A stretch of 64,000 nucleotides of DNA, from contig JANLTO010000144.1 of assembly GCA_031362985.1 (NCBI GenBank), positions 1 to 64,000 of the forward strand, given 5' to 3'. Positions 25,594-34,028 of the stretch are shown here, one piece after another (position 1 is the first letter of the stretch; the number at the start of each line of letters is the position of its first letter). The DNA comes from SHZL01 sp031362985. Its GTDB lineage: Bacteria > Pseudomonadota > Gammaproteobacteria > Xanthomonadales > SZUA-36. Position numbers and translations under genes: made by a program. Below the pieces are notes generated by a model. That model worked only from the letters and a program-made list of their open reading frames with translations. It was not told the DNA's origin and made no database searches.

Positions 25594-26102
25594 TGAGAAT
25601 TAAGTACTCTTGCCCCCATTCCACCGCCCGGGCCATTTGCGCCGCACTGGCTGCCCTGCTTGTGCTACCCGGGATCGCCCAGGCCTCGATGTTCCAGGGT
25701 GAGGCGCTGGACACGGTGGCCGACGTCATGGCCTGGGTGGTGCTGATCATTGCACCCATCATTGGCATCGCGCTGTTCTGGCTGGTGCACATCCTGCCGG
25801 AGAAAATTGCCGAGCAAAAGCAACATCCACAAGCCAAGGCCATCCAGACCCTGTGTCTTCTGTCGCTCCTCTTCGGCGGCTTACTCTGGCCCCTGGCCTG
25901 GTTGTGGGCCTATAGCAAGCCCGTACTGTACAAGTTGGCTTACGGCACCGACCGCGTGCCGCACGGTGAAGACAAAGCCGCTCAGCCGGAAACGAGTGGT
26001 TCTTTCGATGTCCGGGAATTCCAGCAATTGCGGCAAAGGATCAACGAACTGGAAGCCAGGCTTAGCAGGCCATCTTCCGGTCCTGAAGCAGACAGGAACT
26101 GA
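25593..26102 (+). CDS. DUF3302 membrane protein (YibI/YiaW-like)
   Basis: The preferred ATG at 25593 opens with a signal-like segment (ICAALAALLVLPGIAQA), then two further hydrophobic stretches (about 45-66 and 83-105) and a helical C-terminal tail with RQRINELEARL. This 169-residue layout matches DUF3302. Such genes normally precede an HlyD-like gene (yibI-yibH, yiaW-yiaV in E. coli), as here with a 3-bp gap. The frame is open upstream to 25473 with poor protein character. The product is probably an inner-membrane partner of the adaptor. Confidence 0.78.
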   Translation: MRIKYSCPHSTARAICAALAALLVLPGIAQASMFQGEALDTVADVMAWVVLIIAPIIGIALFWLVHILPEKIAEQKQHPQAKAIQTLCLLSLLFGGLLWPLAWLWAYSKPVLYKLAYGTDRVPHGEDKAAQPETSGSFDVREFQQLRQRINELEARLSRPSSGPEADRN

Positions 26103-26105
26103 TCC

Positions 26106-27287
26106 ATGGAACTCATACTCCTCGGCATTTACGCATTTTTTGCCTGGCTGGTCTTCTTCAAATTCAAATGGCTGCCATGGAATATCATCACGCAGGTCAT
26201 TACGATCACGATCCCGATCATCGCGATGACAGCCCTGATCCTGGTGCTCAATATCGTGGCGCCTTCGTCTGCCGATGTGCGGGTGGTCAACTACGTGGTG
26301 CCGATCAATCCTCCGGTGCGCGGGCTGGTCATCGAAGTGCCGATCGAGCCAAACCGTCCCATCAAGAAAGGTGACGTGCTGTTCAGGATCGACCCGACAC
26401 CGTACGAGATCGCGGTGCAGAATTTCTCAGCGCAGATCGTCCAATTAGAGGCACAACTGGTCACGGCTGAAGCCAACTCGCAGAACCTGCAGGAACAATT
26501 GAAAAGCACGACCGGGCAGAAAACAGCAATCCAGTCGCAGCTGACCCTCGCCAAACTGCGCCTGGATCAGTTCCGGGAACTGGCGGAATCAGGCGCCGGC
26601 AACCGCTTCGACTTTGAGCGGGCGCAGTCTGACGTGGCCAATTTCGAAGGCCAGTTGGCTTCCGCGGTGGCGGCCGAAGCACAGGCCCGCGAGACCCTGG
26701 ACGCCAAGACGCTGGCGGGAGAACAGGACCAGGTTGCTGCAGTGAAAGCCCAGATAGCAAGTGCCAAGGCCCAATTAGCCGATGCCGAATGGCAGCTCAG
26801 CCAGACCACTTACTATGCCCCCGCAAACGGCACCGTGGTCGCGCTTACCTTGCGTCCGGGTGCGATGGCCGTGCCCTTGCCGGTGGCGCCGGCCATGAAT
26901 TTTATCGAGGATGAGCAATGGGTACTCGCCATTTTCAGGCAAAATGAAGTACGAAAAATCAAACCGGGGCAGGAGGCCGAAGTAGCCTTCAGGATGTATC
27001 CAGGCCGTATCGTAAAGTTCAAGGTCGATTCCATCATGTGGGCCACCGCGCAGGGGCAGTTACCGATTGGCACCATGAACACGGCAGGCGGGGTCGCCCC
27101 GATACCGCCCTACGCCCTGGCGGTACGCTTGCTACCGGATGCCAGGGACAAAGGCCTGTTCCTGGCAGCAGGCGCATCTGGTGCAGGAGCGGTGTATACC
27201 GACAGCGGCCATATGATCCATATCCTGCGCAAGATCCTGCTGCGGGTCAGCGCCAAGCTGGATTGGCTGATCCTGAAGCTGCATTGA
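26106..27287 (+). CDS. HlyD-family membrane-fusion protein (YibH/YiaV-like)
   Basis: The 393-residue protein has two N-terminal membrane segments (about 3-20 and 28-50), then a biotinyl-lipoyl half (PVRGLVIEVPIEPNRPIKKGDVLF split over residues 70-95), a Gln/Ala-rich coiled-coil hairpin (about 105-225), and the second lipoyl half with APANGTVVALTLRPG and a beta-barrel domain. It is the periplasmic adaptor of an export system. It sits between DUF3302 and a NodT-type outer-membrane channel gene, but no RND, MFS or ABC pump gene is adjacent. Confidence 0.88.
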   Translation: MELILLGIYAFFAWLVFFKFKWLPWNIITQVITITIPIIAMTALILVLNIVAPSSADVRVVNYVVPINPPVRGLVIEVPIEPNRPIKKGDVLFRIDPTPYEIAVQNFSAQIVQLEAQLVTAEANSQNLQEQLKSTTGQKTAIQSQLTLAKLRLDQFRELAESGAGNRFDFERAQSDVANFEGQLASAVAAEAQARETLDAKTLAGEQDQVAAVKAQIASAKAQLADAEWQLSQTTYYAPANGTVVALTLRPGAMAVPLPVAPAMNFIEDEQWVLAIFRQNEVRKIKPGQEAEVAFRMYPGRIVKFKVDSIMWATAQGQLPIGTMNTAGGVAPIPPYALAVRLLPDARDKGLFLAAGASGAGAVYTDSGHMIHILRKILLRVSAKLDWLILKLH

Positions 27288-27297
27288 GCACGCGAGC

Positions 27298-28830
27298 ATG
27301 AAAGGCATGAGTCGTAGCGGAATCGGACAGCATTGCCAAGCGGTAAAGCGTGCGGCCAGCCCGTTGTGGTGGATCTTATCCGCATGCCTGGTGGTGGCTG
27401 GCACGGCGTGCGCAACCAAACCACCCCCCACAGGTGAAGCGATTCGCGAGCAATCCGGCTCGCTTGCAAGCCTGCGCGCAACAGACACCTGGAAGGCCGC
27501 CGCGATTTCAAGCGAAGCGGTCCAGGACAACTGGCTGGCCAGCTTCAACGACCCCGAGCTCAACACGTTGGTCGCGGAAGCCATGCTGCACAGCCCGGAC
27601 CTCGCGGTTGCCGCAGTCAGAGTTGAGCAGGCCGAGCAATACGTGGAATTGGCGAAGGCTGCGCTGCGACCCTCCATCAACGTGTTCGGCACCGGTGGCC
27701 TCAAGATGGGTGGTGGTGACGTAGGTTCGGCCTTGCAGGGAGTTTCGCTGGGGGTTTCCTGGGAACCTGACCTGTGGGGCCGACTGCGCTACGGGCGCAA
27801 TGCAGCACAGGCCACCTATGCTTCCATTCAGGCGGATTTTGAGTTCGGTCGGCAATCCCTGGCTGCCACGGTCGCAAGGGCCTGGTTCACGGCCAGCGAA
27901 ACCTGGTTGCAGGCGCAAATCTCAGCAAGCATGGTCACAGCCGCCGAAGAATTGCTGACCCTGGCAGAGAAACGCTGGAAGGTCGGCGTGGGTAGTGAGC
28001 AGGATGTCGCTTTGGCCGACGCCACTTTAGGCACCTTCCGCGACGCTGCACAGCAGGTGCAACTGGCCCACAGTCAGAGCCTGCGTGCCCTGGAATTATT
28101 GCTGGGCCGTTATCCCGCTGCTGAACTTGAAGCTCGCCAGAGCCTCACGGCCATGCCCGGGCCCATGCCGGCTGGTTTCCCGCTGCAGATGTTGGAGCGC
28201 CGCCCGGACATGGTGGCTGCCGAGCAGCGCGTCGCCGCAGCATTCAACCGGGTGGGCGAAGCCAAGGCGGCGAAGTTGCCGCGCATCATTCTTAACGCTA
28301 ACGTAGCCTCGATCCACAGCAGCATCCTGACCCTGGCGCCGGGCTTCAGCAATCCAACTGCCGGCGCCGGGGCCAAGCTGCTTGCCCCCATTTATCTTGG
28401 CGGCCAACTCCAGACCCAGGTTGAAATCCGCACGCTGGAGCAGAAGGAGGCAGTGCTGGACTATGCCCGCATGGGAATGCGTGCCTTGGGTGATGTCGAA
28501 AACGGCATTGCGACGAGCGAAACCCTGACGCAACGTGAGGCCCTGCTGCAACAGGCGGTGAATGACAACCAACGCGCCCTGGAATTGGCGCAAATCAGCT
28601 ACCGCATCGGCAGTGCAGACCTGCGCGCAGTGCAGCAGCAGCTGATCAGTCTGAACTCGTCCCAACAGGCCCTGTTGCGGGTGCAGAGCGAACGCCTGAG
28701 CCAGCGCACCACCGTGCACCTCGCCCTCGGTGGGAGTTTCGAGCTACCATCGGACACCGGCGCGGACGAACCTGCGGCTGCCAGCGAACCGACGAAGGGC
28801 ATGGAGCGGGCAGTCGCGGCAGCGGAATAA
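27298..28830 (+). CDS. NodT-family outer-membrane efflux lipoprotein
   Basis: The 510-residue protein has a signal peptide with lipobox-like GTAC (Cys about 38) and two OEP repeats. The first includes WLASFNDPELNTLVAEAM and NVFGTGGLKMGG, the second LQMLERRPDMVAAEQRVAAA, typical of RND outer-membrane factors such as OprM and NodT. It would form a trimeric TolC-like duct for the adaptor encoded 10 bp upstream. The C-terminal tail is Ala/Glu-rich. Confidence 0.9.
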   Translation: MKGMSRSGIGQHCQAVKRAASPLWWILSACLVVAGTACATKPPPTGEAIREQSGSLASLRATDTWKAAAISSEAVQDNWLASFNDPELNTLVAEAMLHSPDLAVAAVRVEQAEQYVELAKAALRPSINVFGTGGLKMGGGDVGSALQGVSLGVSWEPDLWGRLRYGRNAAQATYASIQADFEFGRQSLAATVARAWFTASETWLQAQISASMVTAAEELLTLAEKRWKVGVGSEQDVALADATLGTFRDAAQQVQLAHSQSLRALELLLGRYPAAELEARQSLTAMPGPMPAGFPLQMLERRPDMVAAEQRVAAAFNRVGEAKAAKLPRIILNANVASIHSSILTLAPGFSNPTAGAGAKLLAPIYLGGQLQTQVEIRTLEQKEAVLDYARMGMRALGDVENGIATSETLTQREALLQQAVNDNQRALELAQISYRIGSADLRAVQQQLISLNSSQQALLRVQSERLSQRTTVHLALGGSFELPSDTGADEPAAASEPTKGMERAVAAAE

Positions 28831-28860
28831 GCTGCTCAGCCAAAGTGGGGGGACCACGGC

Positions 28861-30168
28861 ATGAATCGAATCGCTCTTCTTTTTGCAGTCCTGATGTCAA
28901 GTCCGCTGGCTTCGCAGGCCGTGGAGCTTGGCGGCGGTTACAACGAACAGATCTCTGACATCAACCATGCCCTGATTGCAAAATCCGGGGTGAGGTGGGT
29001 GCGAGCCTATGTCAACGTCCCGCGCAACTACCTCATTTACGCTAACCCACCGGATAGCGATCCCCCCAATCCAATAACCGGCATCGTGGAACGCAATCTC
29101 TTCCAATCGTTGGATCATGTCAGCAGTGACGCCGACGTGCTCGCGGTCGCCGCAGTCGACAAACTCATCGATACCAAAGCCGTGATGGTTGATTGCCGGC
29201 CCACAAAGATCATTCTGAGCCTCAAGCACGATTTCACCTACCCATACAAACCTCCGCATGGAAGGGTTCCCAGCACCATTGACGAATGGGGGAATTTGCT
29301 TACTGCCATCGAGACCCTGCTAACGACCAAAGATCGCGGAAAAAATATCGACATCCTCGTCGTTGGCAACGAGCCCATGTTCGAAGTGCAACCCAATACA
29401 GACCAGGAGACCGCAGACAACTATGCTGCCTATTTAAATTTCCTCATTGGGAATTTGCACGAACTCAAGAACGACAACGGCTGGACTTTCGAAATATTTG
29501 TCGGCGCTCTGAACCGCCCCAGCAGCCTTACCTCTCCAGTGAATACGATCGTCCCGGCAGTCCTGAGCGTATTGCACGATAACCCGCAATTGGTCGCAGG
29601 CATCGATCTGCATGAACACGTTATGGACCCAACTGAAGTCTCGCTGGATATCGAGCTGGTAAAACATTTTTTGCAACCCAATCAAAAAATCATCTCGACC
29701 GAATTTTCATTGATTGAATTGTGGAAAGATCGGGTGGGCAAGCCACTAGGACCCTGGGGCAAGAAACACGGATACAAGGAAAATACTCTGCTGTATGAGT
29801 GGATCAATGACCTGATTAAAAAGGCGGCTACCGGCAAGCCGGTCAGCCAGGAATACTTCATGAGTTATTTCAATGCGCAGTCCTGGTATCCGAAGCATTG
29901 GTTCAAGACCATGCTCGACATATTCGAGGAAGAAGGAGTTTATGCCGTCACTTATGGACTGGAAGAAACACCCAGGTATCCATGGGAGGCAAATGAGCTT
30001 GATCAAGACGCCGTGCCGTGGATATTGAATGGGGTATACAACGGCACCATTCTGGGAACGGGGAAAGACGGCTACTACACTGCCAATCCCCTGGTTTTCC
30101 CTGATTTTCGAGCAGCCATTGAAAAGCTGCGCCCCCATATGCCAGGTAAGGCCTGTTCGGCCAATTGA
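28861..30168 (+). CDS. Secreted (beta/alpha)8-barrel protein resembling clan GH-A glycoside hydrolases
   Basis: The 435-residue protein has a Sec signal peptide (cleavage near SQA-V). I do not recognise a named family, but clan GH-A landmarks are present: an Asn-Glu pair in DILVVGNEPMF (Asn170-Glu171) at a likely beta-4 end, GIDLHEHV near 248, and a second Glu in KIISTEFSLIE (Glu281) at a likely beta-7 end. It also has an N-terminal strand VRWVRAYVNVPR. It may cleave or bind a glycan in the periplasm or outside. It follows the outer-membrane channel gene by 30 bp and is probably co-transcribed with the exporter set. Catalytic activity is inference. Confidence 0.65.
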   Translation: MNRIALLFAVLMSSPLASQAVELGGGYNEQISDINHALIAKSGVRWVRAYVNVPRNYLIYANPPDSDPPNPITGIVERNLFQSLDHVSSDADVLAVAAVDKLIDTKAVMVDCRPTKIILSLKHDFTYPYKPPHGRVPSTIDEWGNLLTAIETLLTTKDRGKNIDILVVGNEPMFEVQPNTDQETADNYAAYLNFLIGNLHELKNDNGWTFEIFVGALNRPSSLTSPVNTIVPAVLSVLHDNPQLVAGIDLHEHVMDPTEVSLDIELVKHFLQPNQKIISTEFSLIELWKDRVGKPLGPWGKKHGYKENTLLYEWINDLIKKAATGKPVSQEYFMSYFNAQSWYPKHWFKTMLDIFEEEGVYAVTYGLEETPRYPWEANELDQDAVPWILNGVYNGTILGTGKDGYYTANPLVFPDFRAAIEKLRPHMPGKACSAN

Positions 30169-30249
30169 AGACTCTTCAAATCGAGCAGCATCCTGCAATT
30201 GGCGCAGGACTTTTCCAATTCCACCGGCGGCGCGGGTCTGAGTGATTAC

Positions 30250-31410
30250 CTATCTCGAAACCTCGTGCGCCAAGCCTGCCAAGCTGATTGCTTCGATGTC
30301 CTGAGCAATGGGGAAGCGCTCGGTACCCGGATACACCACAAACCGCGCTTCCGGTTTCAGATCGACACAGGCGTTGTAAAATCCCTTGCGCGGCCTGGGA
30401 TCAAGGTTGCGTTTGATTTCTATTGCCCAGGGTTTGCGACCCGGAAGTTTCAGTAAAAGGTCAATTTCGGCGCCGCCTGATGCGCGGTAAAAGTTCGCAT
30501 CGCTCCCCTGCGGCGCAACGGCCAGCAGGTTTTCAATGACAAAGCCCTCCCAGCTGTGACCGACAACCGGATGGCCCAACACCGCTTCCTTGTCGGCAAG
30601 GCCAAGCAGGGCGTGGGTGATGCCGCTGTCACGCACATATACTTTGGGCGACTTCACCAGCCGCTTGCCGAAATTCTTGTGCCAGGGTGAAAGCCGCCTG
30701 ACCAGCAACAAATCGACCATCAAGTCGAGGTACCGGGCAACGGTTTTGCCATCGACGCCCAATCCGCGGGCCAATGAAGTGGCATTAAGCAGCCCGCCCT
30801 GGCTGTGAGCCAGCATGACCCAGAAGCGTCGCAGGGTTTCGGCGGGAATACGCGGGCCCAGTTGCGGCACGTCGCGCTCAAGATAGGTGCGGATGAAGTT
30901 GTCACGCCAGCGCAAGCTGGCGCTTTCACTGGCGGCCAGGAAGCTGTCCGGAAAGCCACCGCGTACCCATAACCGGTCACGGCGCTCGGACTCAACTTCC
31001 AGGATATCAAGTGGTCCTAACTCGAGGTAGGCCACGCGCCCGGCCAGGGTTTCACCCGATTGCCGCAAAAGCTCCAGCGAAGCCGAACCCAGCAGCAGGA
31101 ATCTCCCAACAGCCCTTCCCCGGCGTCGCCCCCGGTCGATCAGGCCGCGCAGGCTTTGAAACAGCTCAGGAACACGTTGCACTTCGTCGAGAATGACCAG
31201 CCTACTTTCGTGGTCCGTCAGGTAGAGTTCAGCGTCGGAGAGTTTCGCCCGGTCGGCCGGTGACTCGAGGTCAAGATAAGTGGACTCTGCACCAGCGGCA
31301 ATTTCGTGAGCAAGGGTGGTCTTTCCCGACTGCCGCGGCCCCAGTAAACAAACCGCTGGATACTCGGCAAGAAGCTGACGCAAAACAGGCTTGATTCGAC
31401 GATTTATCAT
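30250..31410 (-). CDS. AAA_14/DUF4143 ATPase
   Basis: The 386-residue protein has Walker A GPRQSGKTT near residues 24-32, Walker B RLVILDEVQ near 70-78, sensor region LLLGSASLELL, and a C-terminal DUF4143 domain with a winged-helix segment. Its nuclease-like E-x-D...E-x-K pattern is GGAEIDLLL...WAIEIKR. Such solitary ATPases are widespread and of unclear function. They are patchily distributed, suggesting horizontal transfer or a toxin/defence-like role. An imperfect palindrome touches the start codon. Neighbours are unrelated and on both strands. Confidence 0.9.
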   Translation of the reverse strand: MINRRIKPVLRQLLAEYPAVCLLGPRQSGKTTLAHEIAAGAESTYLDLESPADRAKLSDAELYLTDHESRLVILDEVQRVPELFQSLRGLIDRGRRRGRAVGRFLLLGSASLELLRQSGETLAGRVAYLELGPLDILEVESERRDRLWVRGGFPDSFLAASESASLRWRDNFIRTYLERDVPQLGPRIPAETLRRFWVMLAHSQGGLLNATSLARGLGVDGKTVARYLDLMVDLLLVRRLSPWHKNFGKRLVKSPKVYVRDSGITHALLGLADKEAVLGHPVVGHSWEGFVIENLLAVAPQGSDANFYRASGGAEIDLLLKLPGRKPWAIEIKRNLDPRPRKGFYNACVDLKPEARFVVYPGTERFPIAQDIEAISLAGLAHEVSR

Positions 31411-31447
31411 CCTTGCAATTATGGATTAAATATCCGCAATTGCAAGG
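31411..31447 (-). promoter_or_regulatory. 37-bp imperfect palindrome abutting the AAA_14 ATPase start codon
   Basis: CCTTGCAATT (31411-31420) and AATTGCAAGG (31438-31447) are perfect 10-bp arms, and GGAT/ATCC extend the symmetry inside. The outer arm ends directly at the ATG (31408-31410, complement), leaving no room for a normal Shine-Dalgarno other than AAGG in the arm itself. It is a candidate autoregulatory operator or leaderless-start signal. Confidence 0.6.
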
Positions 31448-31538
31448 TTTGAATTCCTTTGGCCATTGGCTGAACTGAAAGTATGGCTTTGACCTGATGA
31501 CTCGAGTGCATGAATCATTTTCCGACCACCGGCAAATA

Positions 31539-32942
31539 CTATCGTTTCGTTGTCAAACGCAACGCCGGATACACAATCAACACCGCTAGTGCGGATGTGA
31601 AGAACTCGATTGGCTGGTATTTGTTCAGCACATAGTGCGCCAGGATAGTGGCCGCTACGATGGAAATAACACCGGACCAGTTAACCGATTCGGCCGCGTT
31701 GTTTGCCACATTCGACCGGTCGAATTTCGGCCGGACGATGAAGTAATCGGTAATCATCAGCATGGCCAGCGCCGTGGTAATGACGCCTAGAATGGTGATC
31801 CAGGAATTGACCAGAGCCAGGATTTCTCCATAAAGCATGACCAGTCCAATCACGTTTGCCAAAACGACGAATACGATCCGTCCCGGACGCCAGTTGAATG
31901 CCACATCGAAAAGATTAGTCAGGGCCAAAGAACCGCTGTAGGTATTGAGCACCTGTGCCTTCGACTGCGCCAGTACCATCAGCAAGGCGCCAATAACGCC
32001 GCCAAATATGATGAAAGCCGACGCAATGCTGTCCGGGCTTTGCAGCGCCAGCTGGTGTGCTGCGCCAACATCCAACCCGCGGACCGACACGAAGTAGTCA
32101 ACGATTGCTCCCATCCCGGCAAACATCACGATGCCACCAATGGTCAGCATGACCAATGACATGGAAATGTTACCAATCAGCGCTGCAACGCCAATATCAA
32201 CCGAGCGCCTGGCATAGCGGCCGAAATCACCATCGACCAGCGCGAGCGCCCCCGCCGATCCGATGAGAACGTTTATGCCAAAAACAAATTTGTCACCATC
32301 GCTGCTTATGCCCATGGCGGCGATGGCCTCTGCGGGGAGTTGCGTTCCAAATGTCAGGGTTTGCATGAATGACTGACCTGAACTCGTCACAACATCGATC
32401 ACCATCCAAAGAAGGACAAGCAGGAAAGCAATCAGGGTCACAGAAGAAACTTTTGCTACGAGTTCGAACCCGAACGCGGTGAGCAACACCCAGGCAACAG
32501 TCATCAGGCCATAGATCACTATTTTGCTGGTCAGCGTGTCCTGAATCTCGAGAAAGAACAGAAATCCTTTGTAGAGCAGCGCGTTTTCGATCGCCAGGAA
32601 TCCAATAATCATGAATCCGAAAATAGCGGACGCCAGCACGGAACCCCTGACACCCAGTCCGCAAGTGCGTGATATCAGGGTGCTCGAACAGCCTTTCTTG
32701 TACCCGATATGGCCAACTCCCCACCCCATCAGGAATCCGACGATGACCACGAATAAACCTGCAAGAATTGCTATCTTTAGCCCTGCAACCAATGCCACCA
32801 GGGCGCCGAGGAAAAGCTGGACCAGCGTAGTAACGATTCCTGCCGTGTTCCACGACAGACGCAACCAGTTCTGCCGTTCACCCTCTGGTACGGGCTCCAA
32901 AGCGTGGTCTTCCATCTTTCTGCTTAATTGGGTGGATTCCAT
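31539..32942 (-). CDS. NCS1-type nucleobase/hydantoin permease (CodB-like)
   Basis: The 467-residue protein has about 12 hydrophobic segments and purine-cytosine permease features: SWNTAGIVTTLVQLFLGA at the first membrane helix, GYKKGCSSTLISRTCGLGVRG as the family-typical loop, and DFGRYARRS near 240. It should import a nitrogenous ring compound or similar solute with a cation. It is last in the minus-strand catabolic cluster, separated from the DUF6644-like genes by 94 bp, so it may bring a substrate or product of that pathway across the membrane. Substrate is unknown. Confidence 0.85.
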   Translation of the reverse strand: MESTQLSRKMEDHALEPVPEGERQNWLRLSWNTAGIVTTLVQLFLGALVALVAGLKIAILAGLFVVIVGFLMGWGVGHIGYKKGCSSTLISRTCGLGVRGSVLASAIFGFMIIGFLAIENALLYKGFLFFLEIQDTLTSKIVIYGLMTVAWVLLTAFGFELVAKVSSVTLIAFLLVLLWMVIDVVTSSGQSFMQTLTFGTQLPAEAIAAMGISSDGDKFVFGINVLIGSAGALALVDGDFGRYARRSVDIGVAALIGNISMSLVMLTIGGIVMFAGMGAIVDYFVSVRGLDVGAAHQLALQSPDSIASAFIIFGGVIGALLMVLAQSKAQVLNTYSGSLALTNLFDVAFNWRPGRIVFVVLANVIGLVMLYGEILALVNSWITILGVITTALAMLMITDYFIVRPKFDRSNVANNAAESVNWSGVISIVAATILAHYVLNKYQPIEFFTSALAVLIVYPALRLTTKR

Positions 32943-33036
32943 AGTGAGTCACCTCAGTAGTTAAACCAGATTAAACCGTTGTATCACAGAGCATCAATCG
33001 TCATGGAAGTGGCTGGACCCCGGTGTCAGCGCACCA

Positions 33037-33513
33037 TTACAGATAAGGAATCATGCGCCCAAACACGATGACAGATGTCCACAGCAGCAGCGAAAGGCCG
33101 GCTATCACCCGGACAAGCATGCGGGGATTGCGCGAACTTTCGGTTGAGGCGGCTTCCAGGTTCAGAGAAACTTTAAACCAAATGGCATTCAAGCCGGCGA
33201 GCAGCACAGCCAACATTTTGAGTCGAAAGGCAAGGTTTGAATAGTAATGCAACGGATCGGAAAAAAGAAACAGGATGCCAGTGGTCAGGTTGATGACAAA
33301 TCCCAGTAAAGAAATGGGTAGAAAGCCCTGCACGGCATTCAGGGGAATACGCGGCGCAAATCCGACAAACCGTAAGTCGATGATCAAAAGGGAACCCATC
33401 AACAAGATCAATCCGATGAAGTGCAAGGTTTCCAGCGCCGGGAACACCCAAATATTACCGACGATCATCCCGGCCAGGGTGCTGCCTTCCATCCAGGTCA
33501 AAATGCCGCCCAT
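33037..33513 (-). CDS. DUF6644-like four-helix membrane protein (copy 1)
   Basis: The 158-residue protein has four hydrophobic helices. The first contains a His (ETLHFIGLILLMGSLL), and is followed by the DLRFVGFAPRIP motif also present in the neighbouring paralogue as NFRVLGLAPKVP. A second His is in DPLHYY. The layout fits DUF6644 membrane proteins of unknown function; buried histidines would suit heme or quinone contact, but no canonical bis-His pairing can be proven. It is 9 bp downstream of its paralogue, so the two may form a heterodimer in a redox chain with the cytochrome and GMC proteins. Confidence 0.65.
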   Translation of the reverse strand: MGGILTWMEGSTLAGMIVGNIWVFPALETLHFIGLILLMGSLLIIDLRFVGFAPRIPLNAVQGFLPISLLGFVINLTTGILFLFSDPLHYYSNLAFRLKMLAVLLAGLNAIWFKVSLNLEAASTESSRNPRMLVRVIAGLSLLLWTSVIVFGRMIPYL

Positions 33514-33522
33514 AGCTACTCC

Positions 33523-34002
33523 CTAAAAGTCCTTCCAATCCCAATAGGCGATGAGACGGCCCATCACAATCACCCCTACCCATGCGATGCTGGAGATCAG
33601 TGCCAATAGCCGGGCTTGCCGGGTGGGGGCGTAATCCTGTGCGGCATCGTTCGGGACAAAAATCCGGCGCGACAGCATCACCAGCAACGTCGTGCCGACA
33701 ATGAGCAGAATGATCTTCAACATGAATGGCGTACTTTCGAAAAAAGCGTCGGCATTGGCAACGAACAACATCGACCCCGACACTACGTTGATTACCAAGC
33801 CGATAAGGGCCACCTTGTACATGGTCTTGAGCGCAGAAACAGGGACCTTGGGCGCCAATCCAAGCACCCGGAAATTGATCATCAGTACGATACCCACGAG
33901 TATCGCCATGCCAACTGCGTGTGAACTCAAAACAATGGGGTATCCCCACAGGCTCTCCTGCACCATTACCGCAACCGCAGTGTTTTCAAGCCAATCAAGC
34001 AA
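33523..34002 (-). CDS. DUF6644-like four-helix membrane protein (copy 2)
   Basis: A TTG start at 34002 behind GGGGAGA (complement of 34011-34017) gives 159 residues, almost the size of the downstream paralogue. It removes the 43-bp overlap that a longer reading to 34071 would make with the cytochrome gene. The protein has four membrane helices, with SSHAVGMAILVG in the first and NFRVLGLAPKVP after it. The family is unknown in function. Tandem duplication and coupling to the cytochrome gene suggest a paired membrane electron-transfer or assembly module. Confidence 0.65.
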   Translation of the reverse strand: MLDWLENTAVAVMVQESLWGYPIVLSSHAVGMAILVGIVLMINFRVLGLAPKVPVSALKTMYKVALIGLVINVVSGSMLFVANADAFFESTPFMLKIILLIVGTTLLVMLSRRIFVPNDAAQDYAPTRQARLLALISSIAWVGVIVMGRLIAYWDWKDF

Positions 34003-34028
34003 GATGTCTTTCTCCCCTGGCCAGCAAG

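Noticed and set aside
30250..31447. Toxin-antitoxin or defence island at the AAA_14 ATPase
   Set aside because: No partner antitoxin or defence gene is adjacent; the ATPase stands alone.
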